NCBI GenBank assembly: GCA_000272025.2
Contig: AKCV02000026.1
Coordinates: forward strand, 310,001-374,000
Direction: 5' to 3'
Length of the DNA: 64,000 nucleotides
Source of the DNA: Imbroritus primus
GTDB taxonomy: Bacteria; Pseudomonadota; Gammaproteobacteria; Burkholderiales; Burkholderiaceae
Numbering within the stretch: position 1 is the stretch's first letter; every line of letters begins with the position of its first letter. This document shows, piece after piece, positions 1-8,440 of this stretch. The position numbers and the translations under genes were made by a program. Below the pieces are notes generated by a model that did no database searches, was not told the DNA's origin, and was given only the letters and a program-made list of their open reading frames with translations.

Positions 1-105
1 TTCCTCGAGCGCTGCGCGCAGGCGCTGGTTGTCCGCCGCCAACTGGTCGGCGTGGAGCAGAATGCGTCCGAGGGTATCGGAGAGGTGTTGGATCTCGTTG
101 AGCAT
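1..105 (-). CDS. Small coiled-coil protein, ZapB-like (partial, runs off left edge)
   Basis: Only the first 35 residues are inside the window, read from an ATG at 105 towards the left edge. They are rich in Leu, Gln, Ala and Asp with heptad-like spacing of hydrophobic residues, as expected of a short coiled coil. In Burkholderiales a small coiled-coil protein of this kind commonly sits just upstream of zapA, which would lie outside the window; a cell-division accessory role is therefore inferred, not shown. A weak GGAAGTG lies ahead of the start. It could also be another short helical protein. Confidence 0.55.
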   Translation of the reverse strand, partial: MLNEIQHLSDTLGRILLHADQLAADNQRLRAALEE

Positions 106-161
106 AGCTGTCACTTCCGGTGTGAGCTTTCGATTTTAGCCCAAGCGCTCCGCGAGGCAGC

Positions 162-187
162 AAAAAAAGGTGCAACAATGGGTTGCA
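162..187 (-). terminator. Terminator-like hairpin pointing left
   Basis: On the minus strand a 6-bp stem (TGCAAC/GTTGCA, 5-nt loop) is followed by CC and seven T. It lies between the btuB leader and the small coiled-coil gene and would stop leftward transcription before that gene. The stem is short and has no obvious gene to serve, so it may be chance. Confidence 0.3.
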
Positions 188-264
188 GAGCACATGCGGC
201 ATCGGCGTGGAGCGATCCCGCGCCAGCGTTGACGCGCCAGCATGACCGCCTTACACTCCGTCCC

Positions 265-490
265 GTCACTGGTGCTCGCGGGCTTGTCCCGCAGTTAAAC
301 GGGAAGCAGGAAGCCGGCTCCGCCAGGAGCGCGCGCCAACCTGCGCTGCCCCCGCAACGGTAAGCGAATGCTGCATCGGCGGTTCAACCGCCGGGTGGCG
401 CACGGGATCCACATGTCACTGCGGTCACGCGGGAAGACGGTCACGTAGGCACGAAGGTGCGATTCGCCAGCCCGGATACCGGCCAGCGAC
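265..490 (+). promoter_or_regulatory. Cobalamin (AdoCbl) riboswitch upstream of btuB
   Basis: The leader carries the conserved elements of the cobalamin riboswitch in order: GGTGCTCG (271-278), the AAACGGGAA block (297-305), GCCGGCTCCGCC, CTGCGCTGCCCCCGCAACGGTAA (341-363, peak conservation), GCGGGAAGACGG (429-440) and the B12 box AGCCCGGATACCGGCC (469-484). Downstream is the btuB start, about 100 bases away. In the known family, adenosylcobalamin binding represses translation or transcription of uptake and synthesis genes. The expression platform is not clear to me; GGCC repeats after the B12 box could form a competing stem. Control probably extends through btuBCD and possibly into the cob genes behind them. 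Confidence 0.95.
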
Positions 491-588
491 AGCGGGATGG
501 ACCCGGCCAGGTGCGCCGCATGCCATCCTCTTTGCCGGAGATCCGCGGGGGAACGGGTCTGGCTGACGTTTCGTCATCACACAACAAT

Positions 589-2439
589 ATGGGTATTTCC
601 ACACTCCGGCCACTCTGCCTGGCCATGGGCGCGCTCGCCAGCGTGCAACCTCTGTTCGTCTCTGCACAGGAAGTCCAGCCAACCGAAACTGCATTGAGCC
701 CCGTCGTGGTCACGGCGTCGCGCTCGGCGCAGCGCCTGCAGGATGCGCTACCGCATACCACGGTGATCTCGCAGGAGGAGATCGTGCGTAGCCAGGCGCT
801 CGACCTGCGTACCCTACTGAAGCGGGAAGCCGGCGTCGAACTGACGCAGAGCGGTGGCCTTGGCGCCAGTACCAGTGTGTTCATGCGCGGTGCGAACTCG
901 AACCAGACGCTGATTCTCGTGGATGGCGTACGCATCAGTTCGGCCACCTCGGGCAATGCCAATCTGGCTGACCTGCTGGCCGACCAGATCGACCGCATCG
1001 AGATCGTGCGCGGCAATGTGTCGGCGCTGTATGGCTCGGATGCCATCGGTGGCGTGATCCAGATCTTCACCAAGTCGGGCGAGGGCCGCAAGCCTGCGCC
1101 GAGTGCGCAGGTCAGCTACGGTACCCACGATACGCGCCGCGCCAGTGCAAACTATGGTGGCCAGGTGGGCGATACCGCGTTCAATGTAGGCGTATCGCAC
1201 CTGCGGACCGACGGCTTCTCGGCCATCAATCAACGCCAGGTGCCGAACGTCAATCCGAATGACAACGGCTACGAGAACACCAGCGTGTCGGCCTCGCTCA
1301 AGCACACCTTCACGCCCGACTGGGAAGCCGGCGTGCGCCTGTTCCAGACCTGGAGCGAACTCAGCTATGACAGCGCCTTCGGCCGCCCGACCGACGAGTA
1401 CGAAAGCCGCAACCAGGTGCGCACGCTGTCGGCCTTCGTCAACGGCAAGCTGACCGATCAATGGAAGACCCGCGTGGTACTGGCGCAAGGCAACGACCGC
1501 AACCGCAACACGCGCAATGGCGTGCACGACGGCACCTTCAACACCCGTACCCGTCAACTGACGTGGCAGAACGACTACACCTTCCTGCCGGGCCAGATGC
1601 TGCAGTTCGGGACGGAATTGCTGCGCCAGTCCATCGACACCAGTGCCTACACCGCCGACAATCGTCGCGTGAACAGCGTGTTCGGCGGCTATCAGGGAAC
1701 GTTCGGCGCGCATCAGATCCAGCTGAATGCGCGGCGCGACAAGTACTCGGATTTCGGTGGCGCCAACAGTTACTTCGCTGGCTATGGCTATGCGATCAAT
1801 GACACTTTCAAGCTGATCGCCAATGCCAGCAACGCCTTCCGCGCACCGACCTTCAACGAGCTGTTCTATCCTGGCTTCGGCAACCCGGACTTGCGCGCTG
1901 AACGGGCGCGCTCCATCGAAGCCGGCGTGCAGGCGACCGGCGTGCTCGGCATTTTGCGCGTGACAGCATTCCGCACACGCTACCAGGACCTGATCATTAA
2001 CGCCGTCGGGCCGGGCGGATTGTTTGCGCCGTACAACGTCGGCCGTGCGCAGGTGCGTGGCATCGAGACGAGCTACCGCGGATCGGTGGCCGGTTTCGAC
2101 ATCCAGGCCGGCGTGACCCTCCAGGATCCGGAGAACCGGGATACTGGCGCGCAGCTGGTACGCCGCGCCAAGCGCTTCGGCAATCTCGGTGTCAGCCGGA
2201 CCATCGGCCCCCTCACACTGGGTGCGGACTGGTTCGTCACCGCCGAGCGCAAGGAGAATGGCAACCGGACGATTGGAGGCTATGGGCTGCTCGGTTTGAG
2301 CGCAAGCTATAAACTGACGCCCGAAGTGTCCGTCGCGGCACGCGTGGACAATGTCTTCGACAAGGACCACCAGGTGATCTATCCGTACAACACGCCGGGC
2401 CGCACGGCCATGGTGACGCTGGCCTATCGGCCGAAGTAA
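589..2439 (+). CDS. btuB: TonB-dependent vitamin B12 outer membrane receptor BtuB
   Basis: Outer-membrane transporter for cobalamins, energised through TonB. The 616-residue product matches the length of E. coli BtuB (about 614). From the ATG at 589 it has a signal peptide of about 25 residues ending in VSA, then a TonB box-like stretch LSPVVVTASRS, a plug domain (including MRGANSNQTLILVDGVRI and the ALYGSDAIGGVIQI segment) and a C-terminal beta-barrel ending in an aromatic-rich strand (TLAYRPK). An in-frame GTG at 457 lies inside the riboswitch and is rejected. No good ribosome binding site precedes 589, which fits riboswitch-gated initiation. It is followed after 3 bases by btuC, so it is the first gene of a btuBCD operon. 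Confidence 0.93.
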   Translation: MGISTLRPLCLAMGALASVQPLFVSAQEVQPTETALSPVVVTASRSAQRLQDALPHTTVISQEEIVRSQALDLRTLLKREAGVELTQSGGLGASTSVFMRGANSNQTLILVDGVRISSATSGNANLADLLADQIDRIEIVRGNVSALYGSDAIGGVIQIFTKSGEGRKPAPSAQVSYGTHDTRRASANYGGQVGDTAFNVGVSHLRTDGFSAINQRQVPNVNPNDNGYENTSVSASLKHTFTPDWEAGVRLFQTWSELSYDSAFGRPTDEYESRNQVRTLSAFVNGKLTDQWKTRVVLAQGNDRNRNTRNGVHDGTFNTRTRQLTWQNDYTFLPGQMLQFGTELLRQSIDTSAYTADNRRVNSVFGGYQGTFGAHQIQLNARRDKYSDFGGANSYFAGYGYAINDTFKLIANASNAFRAPTFNELFYPGFGNPDLRAERARSIEAGVQATGVLGILRVTAFRTRYQDLIINAVGPGGLFAPYNVGRAQVRGIETSYRGSVAGFDIQAGVTLQDPENRDTGAQLVRRAKRFGNLGVSRTIGPLTLGADWFVTAERKENGNRTIGGYGLLGLSASYKLTPEVSVAARVDNVFDKDHQVIYPYNTPGRTAMVTLAYRPK

Positions 2440-2442
2440 GGC

Positions 2443-3438
2443 ATGGCGCGCGCATGGTCGATCTGGCTGACGCTGGCGCTGGGCGCCCTGCTGGCGTTTG
2501 CTGCCTCGCTCACGCTCGGCAGCGTGCGTCTCGACCTGTCCGCGGTGCTGCATGCACTGGCCGGGCAGGGCGATGCGCTGGCCACCTCGATCGTGCTCGA
2601 CCTGCGCCTGCCGCGCGCCGCCGCAGCCTTTGCCTGCGGTGGCCTGCTGGCGCTGGCCGGCGCGCTCATGCAGGTGCTGCTGCGCAATCCGCTGGCTGAT
2701 CCGTATGTGCTTGGCGTGTCCGGCGGCAGTGCCGTCGGCGCGCTCTCGGCCATGCTGTTGACCCTGCCATGGTTGTGGATCAACCTCAGCGCCGCCGCCG
2801 GCGCGCTATTGGCGATGCTGCTGGTGGCGTGGATCGCGCGGCGCGATTTCCGGCATGGCGAAGCCCATGCCACCGTTCACGAGGCAGGCTCGCGCCTGCT
2901 GCTCACGGGCGTGATCCTGGCTGCCGGCTGGGGCGCGCTCATTACCCTGATTCTGACCATCGCTCCGGAAGCCCAGCTGCGCGGCATGCTGTTCTGGCTC
3001 ACGGGCGATCTTGGCGGCGCCGACCGTTTCGGGCTCAGCCTGGCTGTCTTGATCCTGGCGCTGACCGCCATGTTGCCGCAGGCACGGCATCTCAACGTCC
3101 TCATGATGGGCGAGCCGGTGGCGCGGGCGCTGGGCGTGCCCGTGGCTCCCCTGCGCCTGTCGCTGTACCTTGCAGCGTCGTGTGCCACTGCGGCAGCAGT
3201 GACTGCGGCCGGCTCGATCGGTTTCATCGGCCTACTGGTTCCGCATATGGTACGGCTGGCGTGGGGCAACGACCAGCGCGTGATATTGCCCGCCGCCGCA
3301 TTGCTGGGCGGCTTGCTGCTCATGCTGGCCGACCTGCTGGCCCGCACCATCATCGCACCGGCACAACTGCCAGTCGGCGTGATCACCACCATGCTGGGCG
3401 TGCCGGCTTTCCTGTTCCTGTTGCTGAGGCGGCCATGA
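2443..3438 (+). CDS. btuC: Vitamin B12 ABC transporter permease BtuC (FecCD family)
   Basis: Inner-membrane permease of the cobalamin importer. The 331-residue sequence is almost entirely hydrophobic helices, about ten, with FecCD-family signatures: the LRLPRAAAAFACGGLLALAG segment near residue 55, the NPLADPYVLGVSGG motif near residue 85 and the GSIGFIGLLVPHMVR motif near residue 260, which forms the coupling loop to the ATPase. It starts 3 bases after btuB and its TGA overlaps the ATG of the ATPase gene (ATGA), so the two are translationally coupled. Haem or siderophore permeases share the fold; the B12 assignment rests on the riboswitch and neighbouring genes. Confidence 0.92.
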   Translation: MARAWSIWLTLALGALLAFAASLTLGSVRLDLSAVLHALAGQGDALATSIVLDLRLPRAAAAFACGGLLALAGALMQVLLRNPLADPYVLGVSGGSAVGALSAMLLTLPWLWINLSAAAGALLAMLLVAWIARRDFRHGEAHATVHEAGSRLLLTGVILAAGWGALITLILTIAPEAQLRGMLFWLTGDLGGADRFGLSLAVLILALTAMLPQARHLNVLMMGEPVARALGVPVAPLRLSLYLAASCATAAAVTAAGSIGFIGLLVPHMVRLAWGNDQRVILPAAALLGGLLLMLADLLARTIIAPAQLPVGVITTMLGVPAFLFLLLRRP

Positions 3439-4256
3439 AACCACGGCAGGCCGATTCGCTTCCGGTTTCTCCGTCCGCCACCTTGCGGCTTGATGCACTG
3501 CGGTTGGCCATCGGTGCACGTACGCTGCTCGCGCCGCTGACACTGGACATTGTGCCTGGCACGCTGTGGTGCGTGGTCGGCCCCAATGGCGCAGGCAAGT
3601 CGACCTTGCTGTCCACGCTCGCTGGCCTGCGCCCTGCACAGGGCGGACACGTGCGGCTGGCCGGCGAGGATGTGCATGCCATGGCGCCGGCAGCGCTGGC
3701 GCGTCAGCGGGCTTTCTTGCCGCAAACGCTGCACGATACGTTTTCGATGCCGGTGCGCGATGCTGTGCTGATCGGGCGTCATCCGCACCAGTCAGGCTGG
3801 GGGTGGGAGCAGGCAGAAGATGCCGCAATCGTCGATGCCGCGTTGGCGGCATTGGCGCTCGACAGCCTGGCATCACGCGACATCCGCACACTGTCGGGCG
3901 GCGAACGCCAGCGTGTCGCACTGGCTGCGACACTGGTCCAGCAGGCGCCACTCATGCTGCTCGACGAGCCGGTGGCGCATCTCGACCTGCATCACCAGAT
4001 CGCCGTGCTCGACCTGTTGCGCAGGCAGGCACGGGAGCATAGGAAGACCATCGTCCTGACGATCCATGATGTCAACCTGGCACGTGCGTATGGCAGCGAC
4101 GCCCTGTTGCTGCCGGGCGATGGAACCGTGCTGCATGGGCCGGCGCAGGCGGTGCTGACGGCGGAACATTGTTCGCGCGCCTTGCGCACACCGATGATCA
4201 CGGTCAGCGAAGGCGGCCACAGCGCGCTGGTGGCTGTACCGGGCAGATTGCCCTAG
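3435..4256 (+). CDS. btuD: Vitamin B12 ABC transporter ATP-binding protein BtuD
   Basis: Cytoplasmic ATPase that powers the BtuC permease. The 273-residue product has Walker A GPNGAGKST near residue 53, a Q-loop (FLPQTL), the ABC signature LSGGERQRVALA, Walker B LMLLDEP and the switch His in LTIHDVN. The start ATG overlaps the btuC stop. The last 30 residues follow the normal core without an extra domain. The B12 role is from context; on sequence alone it could serve a haem or iron-chelate importer. Confidence 0.92.
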   Translation: MKPRQADSLPVSPSATLRLDALRLAIGARTLLAPLTLDIVPGTLWCVVGPNGAGKSTLLSTLAGLRPAQGGHVRLAGEDVHAMAPAALARQRAFLPQTLHDTFSMPVRDAVLIGRHPHQSGWGWEQAEDAAIVDAALAALALDSLASRDIRTLSGGERQRVALAATLVQQAPLMLLDEPVAHLDLHHQIAVLDLLRRQAREHRKTIVLTIHDVNLARAYGSDALLLPGDGTVLHGPAQAVLTAEHCSRALRTPMITVSEGGHSALVAVPGRLP

Positions 4257-4367
4257 GCCGGGCCCGGTATCATGCGACGCAGATAGACGACGGAGCCAGC
4301 AGCGCGGATACGGTGCGGCTAGTCTTCACAGGGGTTGCGCCATTTTCAATCATTCACGGGAGTCTTC

Positions 4368-4985
4368 ATGAGCACGCAGGACAGCGATGCATTGAACCAG
4401 CGCCATGCGGCGCGCATGCAGCGCAAGAAGGAGGTAGTCGATGCAAAGATTGCTGCCGCCACCGACGAGCGGGGTGTCATTGTCATCACTACCGGCAACG
4501 GCAAGGGCAAATCGAGTTCGGGCTTCGGCATGGTGATCCGCGCCATGGGGCACGGCATGCAGACTGGCGTTGTGCAATTCGTCAAAGGTGCGTTCGCGAC
4601 GGGCGAAGAGCTGTTCTTGCGACAATTTGCCGAGCAATGCCAGTTCCATGTGATGGGCGAAGGCTATACGTGGGAGACCCAGGATCGCACGCGCGATATC
4701 GAGAAGGCTGTCGCAGCCTGGGATGTTGCCCGCACGCTGCTAAGCGATCCGGCCATCGGGCTGGTGTTGCTCGATGAACTGAACATCGCGCTCAAGTATC
4801 GTTATCTCGATGTTGCGCAGGTCGTCGCTGATCTGCAGGCCCGCCCGCCCATGCAGCATGTGGTCATCACCGGACGTGGCGCGCCACAGGAGCTGATCGA
4901 TGTCGCCGATACGGTCACCGACATGGCGGTCGTCAAGCATGCATTCCAGCAGGGCATCAAGGCGCAGCGCGGAGTCGAACTGTGA
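4368..4985 (+). CDS. cobO: Cob(I)yrinic acid a,c-diamide adenosyltransferase (CobO/BtuR)
   Basis: Transfers the 5'-deoxyadenosyl group of ATP to Co(I) of corrinoids, giving the coenzyme form. The 205-residue protein has the CobO-type P-loop GNGKGKSSSGFG near residue 43, preceded by VIVITT, and the LLDELNIAL segment near residue 133. The ATG at 4368 is chosen because ACGGGAG lies 5-8 bases before it and it gives the usual family length; an in-frame upstream start adds 11 unsupported residues. The stop overlaps the GTG of cobT, so cobO opens the translationally coupled set cobO-cobT-cobS-cobC. A 111-base gap separates it from btuD. Confidence 0.93.
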   Translation: MSTQDSDALNQRHAARMQRKKEVVDAKIAAATDERGVIVITTGNGKGKSSSGFGMVIRAMGHGMQTGVVQFVKGAFATGEELFLRQFAEQCQFHVMGEGYTWETQDRTRDIEKAVAAWDVARTLLSDPAIGLVLLDELNIALKYRYLDVAQVVADLQARPPMQHVVITGRGAPQELIDVADTVTDMAVVKHAFQQGIKAQRGVEL

Positions 4986-6106
4986 GTACCGTTGCCTGGC
5001 CGGCAGCGCCGGCATTTGATGACGCATTGGCCACGCGCCTGCAGCAGGCTATCGACTTCAAGACCAAGCCGCCGGGATCGCTCGGCCGTCTCGAGGCGCT
5101 GGCCCGGCAGATCGGCCTGATCCGCAATACCCTGACGCCCGATCTGGTCCGGCCCGCGATGCTGGTGTTTGCCGCCGACCATGGCATTGCCGATACCGGT
5201 GTCAGCCGCTTCCCGGCCGAAGTGACGATGCAGATGGTGTACAACTTCCTGCGGGGCGGAGCCGCCATCAATGTGTTCGCCCGCCAGCACGGCATACAGC
5301 TCGAGGTCATCAACAGCGGCGTGCGCGGCGTGCTCGATTGTGTGGATGAGCGGCTTGTGAATATTCCTGTAGCGGCCGGCACACGCAACTTTCTCGAAGC
5401 GCCGGCAATGACGCTTGCCCAGGCCGAGCAGGCCATTGCGGGCGGCATGGCGCGCGTGCGCCATCACGCAGCGCTGGGTACCACCGTGATCGGCTGCGGC
5501 GAGATGGGCATCGCCAACACATCGTCGGCCGCCTGCCTGATGAGCCGGCTGTGCGACGTGCCGATCGACGCCTGTACCGGGCGCGGTACCGGTCTAGACG
5601 ATGCCGGCGTACAGCACAAGCAGGCCATTCTCGCGCGCGCGCTGGCACGGGCGCCGCGGGCGCGGGAGCCGCTCGCTGTGCTGGCCGAGTTCGGCGGCTT
5701 CGAGATCGCCATGATGGTCGGCGCATACCTCGAAGCGGCAGCGCGGCGCATGGTGATTCTTGTCGACGGTTTCATCGCCTCGGCGGCGCTGCTGGTCGCT
5801 GAAGCACTGTCGCCGGGCGTGCTGCGCTATTGCGTGTTTTCGCATTGCTCGGATGAGCGCGGTCATCGCCGCATGCTGGCGCATTTCGGCGCGATGCCGC
5901 TACTGGCGCTCGATCTTCGGCTCGGCGAGGGATCGGGCGCCGCGCTGGCATGGCCGCTGGTGCAGTCGGCGGCCTGCATGCTGAACGAGATGGCGACGTT
6001 TGCCGATGCGGGTATCAGCACGGACCATAGCGAGCAAGGTGGCGAGCAAAGTGGCGAGCAAGGCGGCAATCACCAGAACAATGCCCGCAGTGGAGCACAA
6101 CCATGA
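4982..6106 (+). CDS. cobT: Nicotinate-nucleotide--dimethylbenzimidazole phosphoribosyltransferase CobT
   Basis: Makes alpha-ribazole phosphate from NaMN and dimethylbenzimidazole, the lower-ligand branch of nucleotide-loop assembly. The 374 residues include the family N-terminal KTKPPGSLGRLE, the FAADHGIADTGVSRFP stretch near residue 60, TTVIGCGEMGIANTSSA near residue 165, CTGRGTGLDD, and LRLGEGSGAA with the Glu that corresponds to the catalytic base of characterised CobT. The GTG start overlaps the cobO stop (GTGA) and the stop overlaps the cobS ATG. The last 25 or so residues form a Gly/Glu/Gln-rich tail encoded by a 12-base tandem repeat and are not part of the usual fold. Confidence 0.94.
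   Translation: MSTVAWPAAPAFDDALATRLQQAIDFKTKPPGSLGRLEALARQIGLIRNTLTPDLVRPAMLVFAADHGIADTGVSRFPAEVTMQMVYNFLRGGAAINVFARQHGIQLEVINSGVRGVLDCVDERLVNIPVAAGTRNFLEAPAMTLAQAEQAIAGGMARVRHHAALGTTVIGCGEMGIANTSSAACLMSRLCDVPIDACTGRGTGLDDAGVQHKQAILARALARAPRAREPLAVLAEFGGFEIAMMVGAYLEAAARRMVILVDGFIASAALLVAEALSPGVLRYCVFSHCSDERGHRRMLAHFGAMPLLALDLRLGEGSGAALAWPLVQSAACMLNEMATFADAGISTDHSEQGGEQSGEQGGNHQNNARSGAQP
6031..6066 (+). repeat. Three 12-base tandem repeats in the 3' end of cobT
   Basis: Three consecutive units of CGAGCAARGYGG differ at one or two positions each and encode (EQGG/EQSG)-type residues in the CobT tail. The array is in frame, so copy-number change would lengthen or shorten the tail by four residues without breaking cobT. 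Confidence 0.85.
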
Positions 6107-6885
6107 ATACGGTGCGTAGCGGCATCCACTGGCTGTTCAGCGAACTGCGCTACGCACTCACGGCGCTTGCCTACTTCACGCGCATTCCGGTCCCGCGCTG
6201 GGTCGGCTACGAGGCGCATTATCTGAACGCGGCGGCGCGCTATTTTCCGCTGATTGGTTTGCTGGTCGGTGCCGTGGCGGCCGGCGCCTACTGGCTAGCG
6301 CTGCATCTGTGGACACCGCCCATTGCCGTGCTGCTGTCGATGGCGGCAACGTTGCTGCTCACGGGCGCCTTCCATGAGGATGGCCTGGCCGACAGCATGG
6401 ATGCTTTCGGTGGCGGCTATACACGCGAAGACACGCTGCGCATCATGCATGACTCGCGCATCGGCACATTTGGCACGGTGGCGCTGCTGGTCGTGCTTGC
6501 ACTGAAATGGCAGGCGCTGGTGGCGTTGCCGCCGCCGCTGGCCGTCGTGGCGATGGTCGCGGCGCATGGCACCAGCCGGCTGTTTGCCATCGCCTACCTG
6601 CGCACCTTGCCGTACGTGCGGCCCGAGGGCAAAGCCAAGCCGGTTGCCAGTGAGCTGCATGGCGTGGCGCTGGCGATGGCCGTCGTATGTGGCGGCGCAC
6701 CGCTGCTTGGCCTGCCATGGCCGCTGGCGCTGGCGATTCCGCTCGCGCTGCTGCCATTGTGGTTCTGGCTGGGCCGCTACTTCCGGCGCCGGCTGGGCGG
6801 GTATACCGGCGATTGCCTCGGCATGGCCCAGCAACTGGCTGAACTGGCGATCCTGCTCATGGCGGCTGCATGGATGTCGTTCTGA
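6103..6885 (+). CDS. cobS: Adenosylcobinamide-GDP ribazoletransferase CobS
   Basis: Cobalamin synthase joins adenosylcobinamide-GDP and alpha-ribazole (phosphate) at the inner membrane, the penultimate or last step. The 260-residue protein is a polytopic membrane protein with the family motif FHEDGLADSMDAFGGGYT near residue 88 (acidic residues bind Mg2+), MHDSRIGTFG after it, and GYTGDCLGMAQQLAE near the C-terminus. The start overlaps the cobT stop and the end overlaps the next gene by 16 bases, indicating a coupled unit. Confidence 0.95.
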   Translation: MNTVRSGIHWLFSELRYALTALAYFTRIPVPRWVGYEAHYLNAAARYFPLIGLLVGAVAAGAYWLALHLWTPPIAVLLSMAATLLLTGAFHEDGLADSMDAFGGGYTREDTLRIMHDSRIGTFGTVALLVVLALKWQALVALPPPLAVVAMVAAHGTSRLFAIAYLRTLPYVRPEGKAKPVASELHGVALAMAVVCGGAPLLGLPWPLALAIPLALLPLWFWLGRYFRRRLGGYTGDCLGMAQQLAELAILLMAAAWMSF

Positions 6886-7457
6886 TCCGCCACACCGAGC
6901 CGGCAATCGCACCGGGCCTATGCTACGGCAGTCTCGATGTGCCGGCGCGCGTGCCATGCGTTCCAGCAATGGCGCATCTGACGGAAACGCTGAAGGCGTT
7001 GCGGGCAGACGGGACGCTCGCCATGTCGCCCGCACGCTGGTTCTCCAGCCCGGCGCAGCGCTGCGCGATGCTTGCCGGCCAGCTTGCTCCGCAGGGTGCA
7101 GCCCAAGTGTCGGCATTGCGCGAGATCGACTTCGGCCAGTGGGAAGGTCAGGCATGGGATGCGATCCCGCGCATGGAACTCGATGCCTGGGCTGCCGATG
7201 TCATGGGCTATCGGGGGCATGGCGGGGAGAGTGCTGCCGCCATGCATGCGCGTGTGGCGGCGTGGGCCGATGCATTGCCGCGCACGGACCTGCTGGCAAT
7301 GGGTGTGGTGACGCACGCTGGTGTGATCCGGCAGCTCGCGGCACACTGGCTGCGCGAGCCACTCGAGACCATACTCGGCTGGCCACTTGCGTATGGCGCC
7401 GTCACCGTCTTCCGGCTCGATGCCGAGGGTGCTGCCTTGCGCGTCTGGAATCGTTGA
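6870..7457 (+). CDS. cobC: Alpha-ribazole phosphatase (CobC, histidine phosphatase family)
   Basis: Removes the 5'-phosphate of alpha-ribazole phosphate or adenosylcobalamin phosphate. The 195-residue product has the phosphohistidine motif LIRHTEP at residues 5-11 (RHT in place of the commoner RHG, as in CobC proteins), CYGSLDVP, the IDFGQWEG segment near residue 88 and the second catalytic His in VVTHAGVIR near residue 149. It overlaps cobS by 16 bases. It faces btuF tail to tail with 25 bases between the stops. Other histidine phosphatases share these motifs; the context fixes the call. Confidence 0.9.
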   Translation: MDVVLIRHTEPAIAPGLCYGSLDVPARVPCVPAMAHLTETLKALRADGTLAMSPARWFSSPAQRCAMLAGQLAPQGAAQVSALREIDFGQWEGQAWDAIPRMELDAWAADVMGYRGHGGESAAAMHARVAAWADALPRTDLLAMGVVTHAGVIRQLAAHWLREPLETILGWPLAYGAVTVFRLDAEGAALRVWNR

Positions 7458-7482
7458 GCGCGTCGATCGGAAGAGTCTGATG

Positions 7483-8421
7483 CTAGCGTGTGCCAGCCGG
7501 ACGGCGGCTGCGCGCCGTATCAAGCTGCTTGCACAGAATCTCCGTGGCATCGAGAATGCGCGGCCCCTGCCGGTTGATCAGGTCCCCGTCGATGGTGAAC
7601 AGGTTGTTGCGCTGGACCGCCGTCATGCCGCTCCAGCGTTTCCAGTGCTGCAGATCGACAAGCGGCCGCGACGCTTGCGTGGCGCCCATGCTGGCCGTGA
7701 CGATCGCTTCAGGATTGCCCGCGACGACGGCTTCCGTCGAGACCGTCGGCACCAGCAGCGCTTCTGCCGCGAACAGGTTGCGTCCACCGCAGGCTGCCAT
7801 CACATCGCTCACCATGTGTTCGCCGTTGAGCGTCATCAGCGGTTGCTCCCAGACCTGATAGAACACCACCACCGGCGGCCGTCCCGCATAGGTCTGGCGT
7901 AGTGCGGCCAGGCGCTGGCGATAGGCTGTCGCCGCGCGGTGCGCACTGTCGGCTGTGCCAACCAGCATGCCGAGGCGCTCGAGCGTCAGCGGCAACTGGT
8001 CGAGCCGGCGCGGATCGCTGTAGAACACCGGAATGCCCAGCTTAGCGAGCACGGCGAGCTGGCCCTGCGCATTGCCGTGCCGCCACACCACGGCCAGATC
8101 GGGTTTCATGGCGGCGATGCGTTCGAGATCGAATGCCTTGTTGTCGCCCACGCGTGGAATGTCGCGTGCTGCGGGCGGGTAATCGCTGTAGGTCACGGTG
8201 CCGACGATACGATCGCCGCCGCCGGCAGCGAAGACCAGTTCCGTGGTGTGCGGCGACAGCGTCAGCACGCGCCGGGCTGGCTGGGCGAGCGTGACCGTGT
8301 GGCCGGCATCGTCTACCACGCTCACTGGCGCAGGCAGCGCGGGCGTGGCGGCGAACAGCAGGCTGGCGGCGAGAAGGACGGATAGTCGCGCGGACCGCGC
8401 AGAAAGACGCTTGGACATCAT
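7483..8421 (-). CDS. btuF: Periplasmic cobalamin-binding protein BtuF
   Basis: Substrate-binding protein that would deliver B12 to BtuCD. From the ATG at 8421 (a second ATG follows at once at 8418) it has a typical signal peptide (RLSVLLAASLLFAATPALPA), then the class III binding-protein fold: VVDDAGHTVTLAQPARRVLTL, TELVFAAGGGDRIVG and an RVGDNKAFDLERIAAMKPDL segment. An in-frame extension upstream to 8583 has no secretion features. It lies on the opposite strand from btuBCD and just after cobD (20-base gap), so it is transcribed with cobU-cbiB-cobD. Iron-siderophore binding proteins are close relatives. Confidence 0.87.
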   Translation of the reverse strand: MMSKRLSARSARLSVLLAASLLFAATPALPAPVSVVDDAGHTVTLAQPARRVLTLSPHTTELVFAAGGGDRIVGTVTYSDYPPAARDIPRVGDNKAFDLERIAAMKPDLAVVWRHGNAQGQLAVLAKLGIPVFYSDPRRLDQLPLTLERLGMLVGTADSAHRAATAYRQRLAALRQTYAGRPPVVVFYQVWEQPLMTLNGEHMVSDVMAACGGRNLFAAEALLVPTVSTEAVVAGNPEAIVTASMGATQASRPLVDLQHWKRWSGMTAVQRNNLFTIDGDLINRQGPRILDATEILCKQLDTARSRRPAGTR

Positions 8422-8440
8422 GAGAGCAGCACTGGAAGAA

